DNA of 64,000 nucleotides from Neisseria sp. KEM232 (GCF_002237445.1 NZ_CP022527.1:2232001-2296000); one strand, 5' to 3'; positions 1-9,282 are shown, counted from the first letter of the stretch. Numbers and translations: made by a program. The notes: generated from the letters alone by a model not told the origin.

Positions 1-98
1 CGGGCAAGTGAGATAACGCTTTCTTTTTCCTGCGTGTAAGCCGTCCAAATGGCTTGGCGGTGGTGCGGGGTAAGGCGGGTGTTTTTGTGCATGTTCAT
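1..98 (-). CDS. IS481-type transposase, N-terminal part (runs off left edge)
   Basis: Reading leftward from an ATG at 98, the first 32 codons give a protein starting MNMHKNTRLTPHHRQAIW, followed by a stretch that looks like the first helix of a helix-turn-helix domain. This resembles the N-terminus of IS481-family (integrase-core DDE) transposases that I recall from Neisseria. Only the start of the gene is in the window, so neither the catalytic DDE residues nor the other end of the element can be seen. Just upstream, a short hairpin (CAGTATT paired with AATACTG, about 101-122) lies in the presumed terminal region. It abuts the IS630 fragment, so this element probably inserted there. Confidence 0.55.
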   Translation of the reverse strand, partial: MNMHKNTRLTPHHRQAIWTAYTQEKESVISLA

Positions 99-141
99 GA
101 CAGTATTGTCCTTGGAATACTGTAAACAACGCTAGGATTTT

Positions 142-475
142 CTACATTTCACGCAGTACCGCCATCCTGTGAAAACGGGCGTTATCCATAATAATGACCG
201 AAGGCTCTTTAAGTTCCTTCAACAGAAACTGCCCAAACCACGCTTCAAACAAGCTGCTTTCCATCGTGCCTTTGTAAACCATCGGCGCAATCAGTTTCCC
301 ATCCGCACGGGCGGCAACCAATGACATTCTTTCATAGCGTTTGCCGGAAATCCGCGCTTTGACAATCTGTCCCCTCAAGGCATAGGCATACGGGCGGTAA
401 TAGAAAGTATCAAAACCCGTTTCATCCAAGTAAACCTTTGGCATTTCTGAATATTGTTCCAGCTGTTTTTGGTAA
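142..475 (-). pseudogene. IS630-family transposase, internal fragment
   Basis: The translated fragment holds two landmarks of an IS630-type DDE transposase: YLDETGFDTFYYR with the first catalytic Asp, and VIIMDNARFHRM with the second. The N-terminal helix-turn-helix domain and the C-terminal part with the final catalytic residue (normally followed by a PPYSPELNPIE-type motif) are missing. The reading frame stops at 142 just after LREM, where the IS481 end begins. At the other side, about 475, the sequence switches to the 3' part of IS1016. The frame can be read from an ATG at 513, but those first codons are antisense IS1016 sequence, not IS630. It cannot encode an active transposase. Confidence 0.75.
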
Positions 476-701
476 TTAATCACAGCAAGCTGTTTGCCGA
501 CAGACAGAACCATATCAACGGCATTGAAAATTTCTGGAATCAGGCAAAGCGCGTACTGCGCAAATACAATGGAATCGACCGTAAATCTTTCCCGCTTTTC
601 TTGAAAGAATGCGAGTTCCGTTTTAACTTTGGCACACCCTCCGAGCAGCTTAAAGTGCTGCGCCGGTGGTGTGAAATTTAGGGCTTATCTAGTACAGCCC
701 C
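475..701 (+). mobile_element. IS1016 right-hand end (3' fragment of transposase plus terminal repeat)
   Basis: Codons up to the TAG at 679-681 translate as the C-terminus of the IS1016 (IS1595-family) transposase: FADRQNHINGIENFWN, then KRVLRKYNGIDRKSFPLF, then EQLKVLRRWCEI. The stop is followed by the terminal inverted repeat GCTTATCTAGTACAGCCCC at 683-701, the reverse complement of the left ends at 2232, 16032 and 20776. The first two thirds of the transposase are absent and replaced by the IS630 fragment. Transposition would need a transposase made elsewhere. Confidence 0.8.
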
Positions 702-767
702 CTTTTTTTTCGACTCACTATAAATCGTAATTGCGTGATTTAATTTTATTTTTTTTGGAAAATACTC

Positions 768-773
768 TATAAT
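768..773 (+). promoter_or_regulatory. -10 box of the likely miaB promoter
   Basis: A perfect TATAAT lies 60 bases before the miaB start, in an AT-rich stretch next to the IS1016 end. The -35 region (about 745-750, TTTATT) matches poorly. Confidence 0.45.
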
Positions 774-833
774 CCGCCGCTTTTTACAACAATCAGCCCC
801 GCAATTACGGGCAACCTGAGAAAGAACCACACC

Positions 834-2165
834 ATGAAAAAAGTCTTTATCCGCACCTTCGGCTGCCAAATGAACGAATACGACAGCGAAAAAATGCTTT
901 CCGTTTTGGAAGAAGAGCATGGAGGTATCGAGCAAGTATCCGAACCTGATGAGGCGGACATTATTTTGTTTAACACCTGTTCCGTTCGGGAGAAGGCGCA
1001 GGAAAAAGTTTTTTCCGATTTGGGACGTGTTCGTCCGCTCAAAGACAAAAATCCCGATTTGATTATCGGCGTGGCCGGTTGCGTTGCTTCTCAGGAAGGG
1101 GAAGCGATTGTGAAGCGCGCTCCTTTTGTTGATGTGGTGTTCGGCCCGCAAACTTTACACCGCCTGCCCAAGCTGATTGACGATAAAAAACACACCGGCC
1201 GCCCGCAGGTCGATATTTCATTTCCCGAAATCGAAAAATTCGACCATCTTCCCCCCGCCCGTGTGGACGGCGGCGCCGCATTTATCTCCATCATGGAAGG
1301 CTGCTCCAAGTATTGCTCCTTCTGCGTTGTTCCCTACACGCGCGGCGAAGAATTTTCCCGACCGCTTGCCGACGTGCTCGCCGAAATCGCAGGCTTGGCA
1401 CAACAAGGCGTAAAAGAAATCAATCTGTTGGGACAAAACGTTAACGCCTACCGCGGCCTGATGGACGACGGCGGCATCTGCGATTTCGCCACCCTGCTGC
1501 GCATTGTCCATGAAATCCCCGGTATCGATCGTATCCGCTTTACCACCAGCCACCCGCGCGAATTTTCCGATGCCATCATCGAATGCTACCGCGACCTGCC
1601 CAAACTCGTTTCCCATCTGCACCTGCCGATCCAAAGCGGTTCAGACCGCGTCCTTTCGGCCATGAAACGCGGCTATACCGCCCTTGAATACAAATCCATC
1701 ATCCGCAAACTGCGCGCCATCCGTCCCGACTTGTGCCTGAGCAGCGATTTTATTGTCGGCTTTCCTAGTGAAACCGAGCGCGAATTCGAGCAGACCCTGA
1801 AACTGGTAAAAGACATCGCCTTTGATTTGAGCTTTGTCTTTATCTACAGCCCCCGCCCGGGCACACCGGCGGCGAGTCTGCACGACGACACCCCGCATGA
1901 AGAAAAAGTGCGCCGTCTCGAAGCACTGAACGAAGTTATCGAAGCCGAAACCGCACGCATCAACCAAACCATGATAGGCACCGTGCAGCGCTGCTTGGTT
2001 GAAGGTGTGTCGAAAAAAGACCCTGACCAATTACAGGCGCGCACGGCCAATAACCGCGTTGTCAACTTTACCGGCAGCCCCGATCTGATTAACGAAATGG
2101 TCGATATCGAAATTACCGAAGCCTTCACTTTCTCGCTGCGGGGCAAACTGCTTGCGGATGCCTGA
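834..2165 (+). CDS. miaB: tRNA-2-methylthio-N6-dimethylallyladenosine synthase MiaB
   Basis: The 443-residue product is full length for MiaB, the radical-SAM methylthiotransferase that adds the 2-methylthio group to i6A37 in tRNAs reading UNN codons. The N-terminal UPF0004 domain supplies Cys11 (FGCQMN), Cys49 (FNTCSV) and Cys83 (AGC) for one 4Fe-4S cluster. The radical-SAM motif CSKYCSFC gives Cys157, Cys161 and Cys164 for the second. A C-terminal TRAM domain follows from about residue 375. The ATG at 834 keeps the typical start MKKVFIRTFGCQMNEYDS. The gene stands alone between two IS1016-derived elements, 133 bp after one and 67 bp before the other. Confidence 0.97.
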   Translation: MKKVFIRTFGCQMNEYDSEKMLSVLEEEHGGIEQVSEPDEADIILFNTCSVREKAQEKVFSDLGRVRPLKDKNPDLIIGVAGCVASQEGEAIVKRAPFVDVVFGPQTLHRLPKLIDDKKHTGRPQVDISFPEIEKFDHLPPARVDGGAAFISIMEGCSKYCSFCVVPYTRGEEFSRPLADVLAEIAGLAQQGVKEINLLGQNVNAYRGLMDDGGICDFATLLRIVHEIPGIDRIRFTTSHPREFSDAIIECYRDLPKLVSHLHLPIQSGSDRVLSAMKRGYTALEYKSIIRKLRAIRPDLCLSSDFIVGFPSETEREFEQTLKLVKDIAFDLSFVFIYSPRPGTPAASLHDDTPHEEKVRRLEALNEVIEAETARINQTMIGTVQRCLVEGVSKKDPDQLQARTANNRVVNFTGSPDLINEMVDIEITEAFTFSLRGKLLADA

Positions 2166-2231
2166 GACCAAAAAAGCTTAGTGTTGATGGAGCAAAACAG
2201 ACGCCGAATATAAAACCGCAAAAAAAAATAT

Positions 2232-2597
2232 GGGGCTGTACTAGATAAGCAGTCATGTCAGACTGCAAAAATGAAGATAACCCGTTGTAAACTAAAAAAG
2301 AGTATTCAAAAGAAACTGCTTCAGTTTTTTGTACTCGAAGTTACTGCCCGTTCAGCAGCTGATTTATTGGGCATCCACCCTAATTCGGCAGTGCTGTTTT
2401 ACCGCAAGATTCGCGAAGTCATCAGCCATCATCTTTCACTGGAAGCCGATACGGTTTTTGACGGCTCAATTGAGTTGGACGAGAGTTATTTTGGCGGAAA
2501 AAAACTGAAGCAGTTTCTTTTGAATACTCTTTTTTAGTTTACAACGGGTTATCTTCATTTTTGCAGTCTGACATGACTGCTTATCTAGTACAGCCCC
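2232..2597. mobile_element. IS1016 derivative with two left ends (99-bp perfect inverted repeats)
   Basis: From 2232 the sequence is the left end and first part of an IS1016 transposase gene (ATG at 2271, reading MKITRCKLKKSIQ through to DESYFGG). After GGCGGA at about 2497 it switches to an inverted copy of its own left end. The arms 2232-2330 and 2499-2597 are identical over 99 bp, ending in GGGGCTGTACTAGATAAGC on both sides. The resulting 88-codon frame (2271-2537) is a truncated, non-catalytic product. I see no target duplication at the flanks. Compare the single left halves at 15767-16032 and 20776-21058. Confidence 0.85.
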
Positions 2598-2647
2598 TAA
2601 TTTTAACGCTTTTCATTGATTTGGAAGGTATTTTTTAACAACTTTTT

Positions 2648-3043
2648 ATGGATAAAAACATGAAAACCAACAAAATCTTACAAATTGCAATGATAACAAC
2701 CTTGCTCGCAGCACCAATGGCAGCATCCGCGTATGAATTGGGGGAGAAAGGCATAAGCGCAGCGGATGCCAAGTTGTACAGCCAAATAGGTTATGACAGC
2801 ACGGGACGTTATGAGTATTTGAATGGCAGGGCACAGGAATCTTTGGTTAAAGTTGGGCGCAAAGGTGCTGCTAAAAATGGGGTAAGACAAAGTGGGAAAC
2901 GGGTTGCGAAACAGGCGAAGAGAAAGCCTGCTGTTGGAAGCAAAGAGTGGGAAGCTAATGTTGAACGTGCTGCTCGTCAAACCGCAAAAAAACGTGAAGC
3001 TGACCGCAAGGCTGGACGTAGTGTTTTTGATGAATACCTATGA
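2648..3043 (+). CDS. small secreted basic protein, unknown function
   Basis: The 131-residue product has a classical signal peptide. From the second Met it reads MKTNKILQIAMITTLLAAP, then an alanine-rich stretch with a likely cleavage after ASA, before YELGEKG. The mature part is strongly basic, with many Lys and Arg in its last 70 residues, and ends RSVFDEYL. Either the ATG at 2648 or the one at 2660 could be the start. The latter has a weak GGA upstream and gives the more typical signal peptide. I recognise no family. The gene is more AT-rich than the core genes here and sits between an IS1016 derivative and a pseudogene, so it is probably accessory DNA. It shares a terminator hairpin with the convergent pseudogene. 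Confidence 0.65.
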   Translation: MDKNMKTNKILQIAMITTLLAAPMAASAYELGEKGISAADAKLYSQIGYDSTGRYEYLNGRAQESLVKVGRKGAAKNGVRQSGKRVAKQAKRKPAVGSKEWEANVERAARQTAKKREADRKAGRSVFDEYL

Positions 3044-3061
3044 TTAAAACATCATCAATAT

Positions 3062-3088
3062 AAACAGTGCCCATTGGGCACTGTTTTT
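3062..3088. terminator. bidirectional intrinsic terminator
   Basis: Perfect 11-bp stem AAACAGTGCCC / GGGCACTGTTT with an ATT loop, followed by T residues on the plus strand and A residues before it. It lies between the convergent genes ending at 3043 and 3087. Confidence 0.85.
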
Positions 3089-3829
3089 ACATCTGATATT
3101 GCTGAGAGTTTCTTTGGTTTTCCTCAATCGTATCTTGCTGGCTACGAACATCTGACAAATTCGGTGTGGGTTGTAGTTTTTTGTGTTCCATATTACTAGA
3201 TGTAAGTGCAGCCATTTTTTTCGCTTGGGGAGTATTAACCTTTCCGTATGCTTTATTGCCTGCATCTAATATTACCTCAGTTAAATCTACCTTAATATGT
3301 CCTTGTTCCAATTCTTTTCCTAAGAAATCGGACAAAGGCATATCAGCCGGTTTTTTGCTAAGGTCAATATTTTTACCCTTGAAGAATTCATCAAGATATT
3401 GTTTGCCATCGGGTGTTTTATAAAGCTCGTCCAACCCAATCATCTTGTCTGCCATCATCAACGAAAATTCATATTGTTCTTCCGGTGATTTATTCATATA
3501 GCCAGCAATATTATGTTGCACATATCCATTGTGGAATTTTTTTGCATCTCTTCCCTTTTTCTGGCGAAATCCGGAAAGTCTGCGGAGAAGCGTTCCATAA
3601 ATTCTTCGTTTGCCCTGTTCAATAGTTCTGCGGTGGTTTTGTGTTTATCCATATCGCGCTGCACTGAGGCAAAGGCTGTTTGAGAGGTAATCATTTGAAT
3701 AAATGCTTTATGAAGGTGTTCAATATAGAACTCAATTTGGTGATGACGAGAGATTTCTGCCTGAGCGTGTTCTAGTTGTTTTTGGATGTGTTTTTTATGT
3801 TTTTCTAGCCGTTTTTTGTATTGCTCTTC
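3087..3829 (-). pseudogene. hypothetical protein gene, frameshifted and 5'-truncated
   Basis: Two overlapping reading frames (3494-3694 extended upstream, and 3087-3521) join into one protein if a single base is added in a run of seven A (minus strand) at 3537-3543. The restored sequence would read KREEMQKKFHNGYVQHN. Upstream of the ATG at 3694 the frame stays open to 3829 with a Lys/Gln/Glu-rich, probably coiled-coil stretch (KKRLEKHKKHIQKQLEHAQ), then meets a stop next to a 75-bp repeat element at 3834-3908. The natural start is therefore missing. The combined product would be about 250 residues and resembles nothing I know. It is AT-rich and probably acquired. The A7 tract could be a decay mutation or a phase-variable switch in an ancestor. 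Confidence 0.6.
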
Positions 3830-3833
3830 TTAC

Positions 3834-3908
3834 GGGGGTGTCGGTACTCGGTCTTGCGGCGGTGTTTTTGGCAAAAAACCGCTTCGCAAGCCGAGTACCG
3901 CCACCCCC
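3834..3908 (-). repeat. 75-bp palindromic miniature element (copy E)
   Basis: An imperfect palindrome that begins GGGGGTGTCGG and ends in CCCCC. On the minus strand its first half (ACTCGGCTTGCGAAGCGG) matches the left end of the 160-bp elements at 31172 and 61157. Its second half (AAAAACACCGCCGCAAG) matches their right end, so it looks like an internal-deletion derivative. It abuts the 5' side of the truncated gene at 3087-3829. Confidence 0.6.
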
Positions 3909-3981
3909 TTCCTGCATTCTGCGGGAGATTTTCGGGGCGCTGCGCGGGGGTGCCGCCGGTTTTATTGATAAAACGGGCAAA

Positions 3982-4011
3982 AGGCCGTCTGAAAAGAGTT
4001 TCAGACGGCCT
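3982..4011. terminator. inverted DUS pair after gnd
   Basis: AGGCCGTCTGAA and its reverse complement are separated by six bases, giving a strong hairpin 37 bp after the gnd stop codon. Confidence 0.7.
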
Positions 4012-4047
4012 CTGTTTATTAAAACTGCGCTTTCAGACGGCCTTGTT

Positions 4048-5496
<1,449 letters not shown>

Positions 5497-5838
5497 TTTT
5501 CTGCCTTTTTTCAGGGATGGAAACGGCCGCCACTTTACCCGAATGGCGGCGCAAGCGCCAATTTCCGGTGCTGCGGGAAAAATATCGAAGCCGCTTTATT
5601 AAAATACGGTTTATAAAATGATATTTTTGATGAAGGGCTGACGGTTGTGTGGATAACTCTGTTTTTCTTATCGGAAACAAGGTTTCAGGCCGTCTGAAAA
5701 GCTGCGGACAGATGTTTTTCTCTCTGTGGACGGCAGGGGATGCTTTTCAGACGGCCTAAGATTGCGGTGGACAAATGCGGCGTTTCCCACCGCGTTTTCA
5801 CTTTGTTGAAACTTTGTTTTCAGACGGCGGGAAATGTT
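5497..5838. other. intergenic region gnd-lpxC
   Basis: No gene seen. It contains a perfect DnaA box (TGTGGATAA, 5648-5656), a plus-strand DUS near 5690, an opposite DUS near 5745, and a degenerate copy of the DUS-linked CTTCAACGAAG repeat (5795-5829). Confidence 0.6.
5795..5829 (-). repeat. DUS-linked composite repeat (degenerate)
   Basis: Minus strand: imperfect DUS, then a CTTCAACGAAG-like core (here TTTCAACAAAG), then a short A-rich tail. The DUS here lacks its last bases. Confidence 0.4.
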
Positions 5839-6759
5839 TTACGGCTCTTGTCCGTCAACACGGAAAAAGGCGGGCGGCAGGCCGGTGTTGTCGGGAAATT
5901 CCGCCCATTCGTAGGCGCTTTCGTCGGCAAAGAGAGCGCGCAGCAGGGCATTGTTGACGGCGTGGCCGGATTTGTAGCCCTCGAACGCGCCGATGATGGG
6001 ATGGCCGGCGATGTAGAGGTCGCCGATGGCATCGAGGATTTTGTGGCGGACGAATTCGTCGGGGTAACGCAGGCCTTCGGGGTTGAGCACGTCGGTGTCG
6101 TCGATCACGATGGCGTTGGACAGGTTGCCGCCGAGGCCGAGGCCGTGCGAGCGCATCATTTCCACTTCGTGCATAAAGCCGAAGGTACGGGCGCGGGCGA
6201 TTTCGTCGATATAGGACTGGCCGGCGAAGTCGATTTCAAAAGTGGGCGCGCTGCGGTTGAACACGGGGTGGTCGAACTCGATGGTGAGGCTGACTTTGAA
6301 TCCGTTGTAAGGCGTGAAGGCCACGCGCTTGCCTTCGGTTTCAACGGCAACAGGTTTGACGATTTTCAAAAAACGCTTCTGCGCTTTCTGATCGACGATG
6401 CCCGCATCCTGCAAAAGATAAATGAAGGGCAGGCTGGAACCGTCCATAATCGGGATTTCCGGCGCGTCCAGCTCAATCAGGACATTGTCGATGCCGTAGG
6501 CCGCCAGCGCCGACATGATGTGTTCTATCGTGCCGATGCGCACGCCGTTTTCGGTGACGACGGTGGACGACAGGCGGGTGTCGTTGATAAGGTAGGGCGT
6601 GAGTTTGACGATTTCGCCCTGTTCGCCCGCCAGGTCGCTGCGGCGGAACATAATGCCCTCGTTTTCCGCAGCGGGATGCAGGGTGAGCGTCACGCGCTCG
6701 CCCGAATGCAGGCCGACGCCGGTGGCGCTGACGGATTTGGCCAGGGTTCTCTGCAACAT
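5839..6759 (-). CDS. lpxC: UDP-3-O-acyl-N-acetylglucosamine deacetylase LpxC
   Basis: The 306-residue product is full length for LpxC, the zinc-dependent cytoplasmic enzyme of the committed step of lipid A synthesis. The likely zinc ligands are His80 (GTIEHIMSALAAYG), His239 and Asp243 (VRHKILDAIGDL). His266 (KSGHAVNNALL) is the probable catalytic base. The frame can be extended upstream to 6828, but the ATG at 6759 is preceded by AAGGAA and gives the conserved start MLQRTLAKSV. It stands alone rather than behind ftsZ as in enterics. Upstream lies a 500-bp non-coding region. Confidence 0.97.
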   Translation of the reverse strand: MLQRTLAKSVSATGVGLHSGERVTLTLHPAAENEGIMFRRSDLAGEQGEIVKLTPYLINDTRLSSTVVTENGVRIGTIEHIMSALAAYGIDNVLIELDAPEIPIMDGSSLPFIYLLQDAGIVDQKAQKRFLKIVKPVAVETEGKRVAFTPYNGFKVSLTIEFDHPVFNRSAPTFEIDFAGQSYIDEIARARTFGFMHEVEMMRSHGLGLGGNLSNAIVIDDTDVLNPEGLRYPDEFVRHKILDAIGDLYIAGHPIIGAFEGYKSGHAVNNALLRALFADESAYEWAEFPDNTGLPPAFFRVDGQEP

Positions 6760-7263
6760 GGTTTTTTCCTTATTGAAAAGCCGTCGCATGATACGGCAAA
6801 GCGCTCTTTGCGGCAGCAGCGGCATCAATAGATTTTCGCAATCTTTTCAGACGGCCTTTTTAGAGACGGAAAAAAAAGCGGGAGGCAGTGGATAAAGAAA
6901 AACTGTCCACAAAACAGAAAGGCCGTCTGAAAAACATCCACATTTTTCCCAAAACACAAAGATGCGTTTTACGCAGGTTTTTATCTGCCGGTAAATATTG
7001 AAAGAAAAAGGAAAAACCGGTTTATCCACAAAAGAGGCGGCGCATCATCCAAATCGTCTTTTTATATATTTAATTTTTTGGTTTGTGGTTTGGCTCAACC
7101 GCGTTTTCAGACGGCCTCAAAAGGGTCAGGCCGTCTGAAAAGGCAAAAGCGGCAAAACCCGTTTGCGAACGGTAAAAAAACAGGCTTTCAGACGGCCTGA
7201 ATCCGATATAATCCGCGCCTGTTGCCGCGAGCGCGGCTTTGTTTTCCGGGATTGGAGAGAATT
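6760..7263. other. 504-bp intergenic region with DnaA boxes and DUS hairpin
   Basis: No coding frame is convincing. The stretch 6880-7075 is AT-rich and contains a perfect DnaA box TTATCCACA (7022-7030), a one-mismatch box (87-95 of the 6800s, AGTGGATAA) and a weaker TGTCCACA near 6904. DUS copies lie at about 6845, 6920, 7104-7141 (outward inverted pair forming a 14-bp stem) and 7188. A TATAAT at 7207-7212 probably drives the next gene. Confidence 0.55.
7207..7212 (+). promoter_or_regulatory. -10 box upstream of the 7264 gene
   Basis: TATAAT followed by CCGCGCC, a spacing pattern also seen before pncA, ttcA, coaBC and the 49229 gene. No good -35; the upstream bases are DUS. Confidence 0.45.
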
Positions 7264-7680
7264 ATGAAAAAAACGCTTTTGGCCGCGCTTTTATCTGCCG
7301 CCGCCGCTTTGTCCTGCGCCGCCGACAACAGCCGCATCGGCCGTTTGGAAGCCGAAATCGCCGCCATGAAACAGCGCATCGCCGAATTGGAACGGCAGGC
7401 CGGCATATCCGCCCGACCCGCAGCACCCGCCGGAGAACAGACAAACGGTTCTGCCCCGCCCAGACTGGTGGCACCGACCGCCGCCGATTTTGCCGACGGC
7501 AAAGCCCGACTCACCAATGTGGTTTACGAATGCGGCATTTATGTCAACGGCCAGCGTTACGAATCACGCAACCGTGTCAAAGCGGCAGCGATGGCGGCAG
7601 CAAAACAGTCTTGCCGCGAAGAGGAAAGCAATGCGCTTTCGTGCAGCGAATCGAATATTTTGTGTACCGAGTGGAAATAA
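7264..7680 (+). CDS. exported protein with coiled-coil N-terminus, unknown function
   Basis: The 138-residue product starts with a signal peptide (MKKTLLAALLSAAAALSCAA). Cleavage could be at ALSCAA or, less canonically, at a lipobox-like Cys. A short heptad-like segment follows (IGRLEAEIAAMKQRIAELERQ). The C-terminal half holds four cysteines (YECGIY, KQSCRE, LSCSES, ILCTE) suited to disulfides in the periplasm. The start at 7264 has GGAGAGA eight bases upstream. I do not recognise the family. A DUS hairpin with a T tail ends the transcript. Confidence 0.75.
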   Translation: MKKTLLAALLSAAAALSCAADNSRIGRLEAEIAAMKQRIAELERQAGISARPAAPAGEQTNGSAPPRLVAPTAADFADGKARLTNVVYECGIYVNGQRYESRNRVKAAAMAAAKQSCREEESNALSCSESNILCTEWK

Positions 7681-7693
7681 GTTGAAAGCATAC

Positions 7694-7726
7694 AGGCCGT
7701 CTGAAAAGGTTTCAGACGGCCTTTTT
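7694..7726 (+). terminator. DUS-pair terminator with T tail
   Basis: AGGCCGTCTGAAA and TTTCAGACGGCCT in close inverted order, followed by TTTT, 13 bp after the stop at 7680. Confidence 0.8.
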
Positions 7727-7787
7727 CCGTCCGCCTCGGGCGGTTTCGGCTAAAATACGCCGCATTGTCTTTATAGTGGAGGAAAGC

Positions 7788-8516
7788 ATGAATCAGGACG
7801 CGCAAAAGCCGAACGTGGATCACGGCGAAATCGACAAATTCAGCCGGTTGGCGGAAAAATGGTGGGACACCGAGGGTGAGTTCAAGCCGCTGCACGACAT
7901 CAATCCCTTCCGGCTCGACTATATCGACGGTTTTGCCGATCTGGCGGGAAAAAAGGTGCTGGATGTCGGCTGCGGCGGCGGCATTTTGAGCGAGAGCATC
8001 GCCAAACGCGGCGCGGTCGAAGTGCTGGGCATCGATTTGGCGGAAAAATCGCTGGAAACCGCGCATTACCACGCGCAGGCGCAGCAGTTGGACAATTTGT
8101 CCTACCGCTGCGTCAGTGTCGAAGATTTGGCAGCGGAAACGCCACACGCCTACGACGTAGTGACCTGCATGGAAATGATGGAGCACGTTCCCGATCCCGC
8201 TTCGGTGATCCGTGCCTGCGCCAAGCTGGCCAAGCCTGACGGAATGGTGTTTTTCTCCACCATCAACCGCAACGCGAAATCTTATCTGCACGCGATTTTG
8301 GGGGCGGAATACATTTTGAACATCGTGCCCAAAGGCACGCACGACTGGCAAAAGTTCATCACGCCCGCCGAGCTGGCGCGGATGTGCCGCCAGGCCGGGT
8401 TGGATGTGGCCGACAGCAGGGGTTTGGGTTACAACCCGCTATTGCAGCGTTATTTTTTAAGCGATAAGGTGGATGTGAACTATATGGTTGCCTGCCGCCC
8501 GGTTGCGGCCGCTTGA
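7788..8516 (+). CDS. ubiG: ubiquinone biosynthesis O-methyltransferase UbiG
   Basis: The 242-residue product carries out both O-methylations of ubiquinone synthesis, using S-adenosylmethionine. The SAM-binding motif I is VLDVGCGGG (residues 57-65). The start region IDKFSRLAEKWWDTEGEFKPLH and the later YILNIVPKGTHDWQKFITPAEL are typical of UbiG. The frame opens at a GTG at 7776, but that GTG lies within the GGAGGA ribosome-binding site, so the ATG at 7788 is chosen. It is convergent with trmO, and the two share a DUS hairpin. Confidence 0.96.
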   Translation: MNQDAQKPNVDHGEIDKFSRLAEKWWDTEGEFKPLHDINPFRLDYIDGFADLAGKKVLDVGCGGGILSESIAKRGAVEVLGIDLAEKSLETAHYHAQAQQLDNLSYRCVSVEDLAAETPHAYDVVTCMEMMEHVPDPASVIRACAKLAKPDGMVFFSTINRNAKSYLHAILGAEYILNIVPKGTHDWQKFITPAELARMCRQAGLDVADSRGLGYNPLLQRYFLSDKVDVNYMVACRPVAAA

Positions 8517-8534
8517 ACTGTTTGAGCATGACGG

Positions 8535-8565
8535 AGGCCGTCTGAAACCCGTTTTCAGACGGCCT
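8535..8565. terminator. bidirectional DUS hairpin between ubiG and trmO
   Basis: AGGCCGTCTGAA, seven bases, then the reverse complement. The right arm supplies the trmO stop codon (TGA at 8557-8555). Confidence 0.8.
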
Positions 8566-9223
8566 CTGCCGACAGAATCACCGCCGTGTGCCCGTTTATG
8601 CGGAATTTCACCGCCAGCCCGGCGATTTCCATTACATAAACCCGTTCGGGAATGTCCTGATAGGCGGGGCGCGGGTCTTGGGCGACGGATTGCCCGATCA
8701 GGCTTTTGAAGCCGTCTGAAAGATCTGCCGCGTCGGTTTGCCAAACCACATCGAGCAGCGGCGGCGTTTCGACGGCGAAACCGGCCGCCGCGTCGGGTTT
8801 GGCTTCGACAAAGGGAATATAGGGTTTGATGTCGACCACCGGCGTGCCGTCGAGCAAATCTGCGCCGCTGCAACGGATGCTGATGCCGCCAGCGCAGTCA
8901 ATGTCTTCCAGTTTCAGCAGCGACAGGCCGAGATGGTTCGGCCGGTGCGGGCTGCGGGTGGCGAACACGCCCATTTTCCGTTTGCCGCCCAAACGCGGCG
9001 GCCGCACCAGCGGCGACCAGCCTTCGTCTAACACGCCGTGGAAAATGAAATGCAGCCAGATATAGCCGAAATTTTCCAGCCCGCGCACCGAGTCTTCGTT
9101 GAAACGCGGGTCTAAAACAATGCGGACTTCCGCCGCCGGAACCAGCCCGGGCTGGCGGGCAATGCCGAATTTCTGCGTATAGGGGGAAACGACGCGGCCT
9201 ATGGTTTCGATGGTGTGGCGCAT
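8555..9223 (-). CDS. trmO: tRNA (adenine37-N6)-methyltransferase TrmO (TsaA/YaeB family)
   Basis: The 222-residue product matches TrmO, which methylates the t6A37 base of threonine tRNA. Family landmarks are VRIVLDPRFNEDSVRGLENF, WSPLVRPPRLGG, then GVFATRSPHRPNHLGLS, and DLLDGTPVVDIKPYIPF. The last residues AEAV and the stop are read from a DUS (GAGGCCGTCTGA). A DUS-like run also lies in frame near 8710 (AAGCCGTCTGAA). No clear ribosome-binding site is visible: the ATG is directly preceded by a perfect DnaA box, TTATCCACA (9224-9232, minus strand). Confidence 0.9.
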   Translation of the reverse strand: MRHTIETIGRVVSPYTQKFGIARQPGLVPAAEVRIVLDPRFNEDSVRGLENFGYIWLHFIFHGVLDEGWSPLVRPPRLGGKRKMGVFATRSPHRPNHLGLSLLKLEDIDCAGGISIRCSGADLLDGTPVVDIKPYIPFVEAKPDAAAGFAVETPPLLDVVWQTDAADLSDGFKSLIGQSVAQDPRPAYQDIPERVYVMEIAGLAVKFRINGHTAVILSAEAV

Positions 9224-9282
9224 TGTGGATAACTGTGTTGAAAAGTTGTGCGGATTGTAGCACGGGGCAGGGGCGGTTTTGC

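Noticed and set aside
5740..6831. Long plus-strand frame opposite lpxC
   Set aside because: Antisense of lpxC with the same kind of composition.
7104..7141. Riboswitch-like hairpin upstream of the 7264 gene
   Set aside because: It is an ordinary inverted DUS pair.
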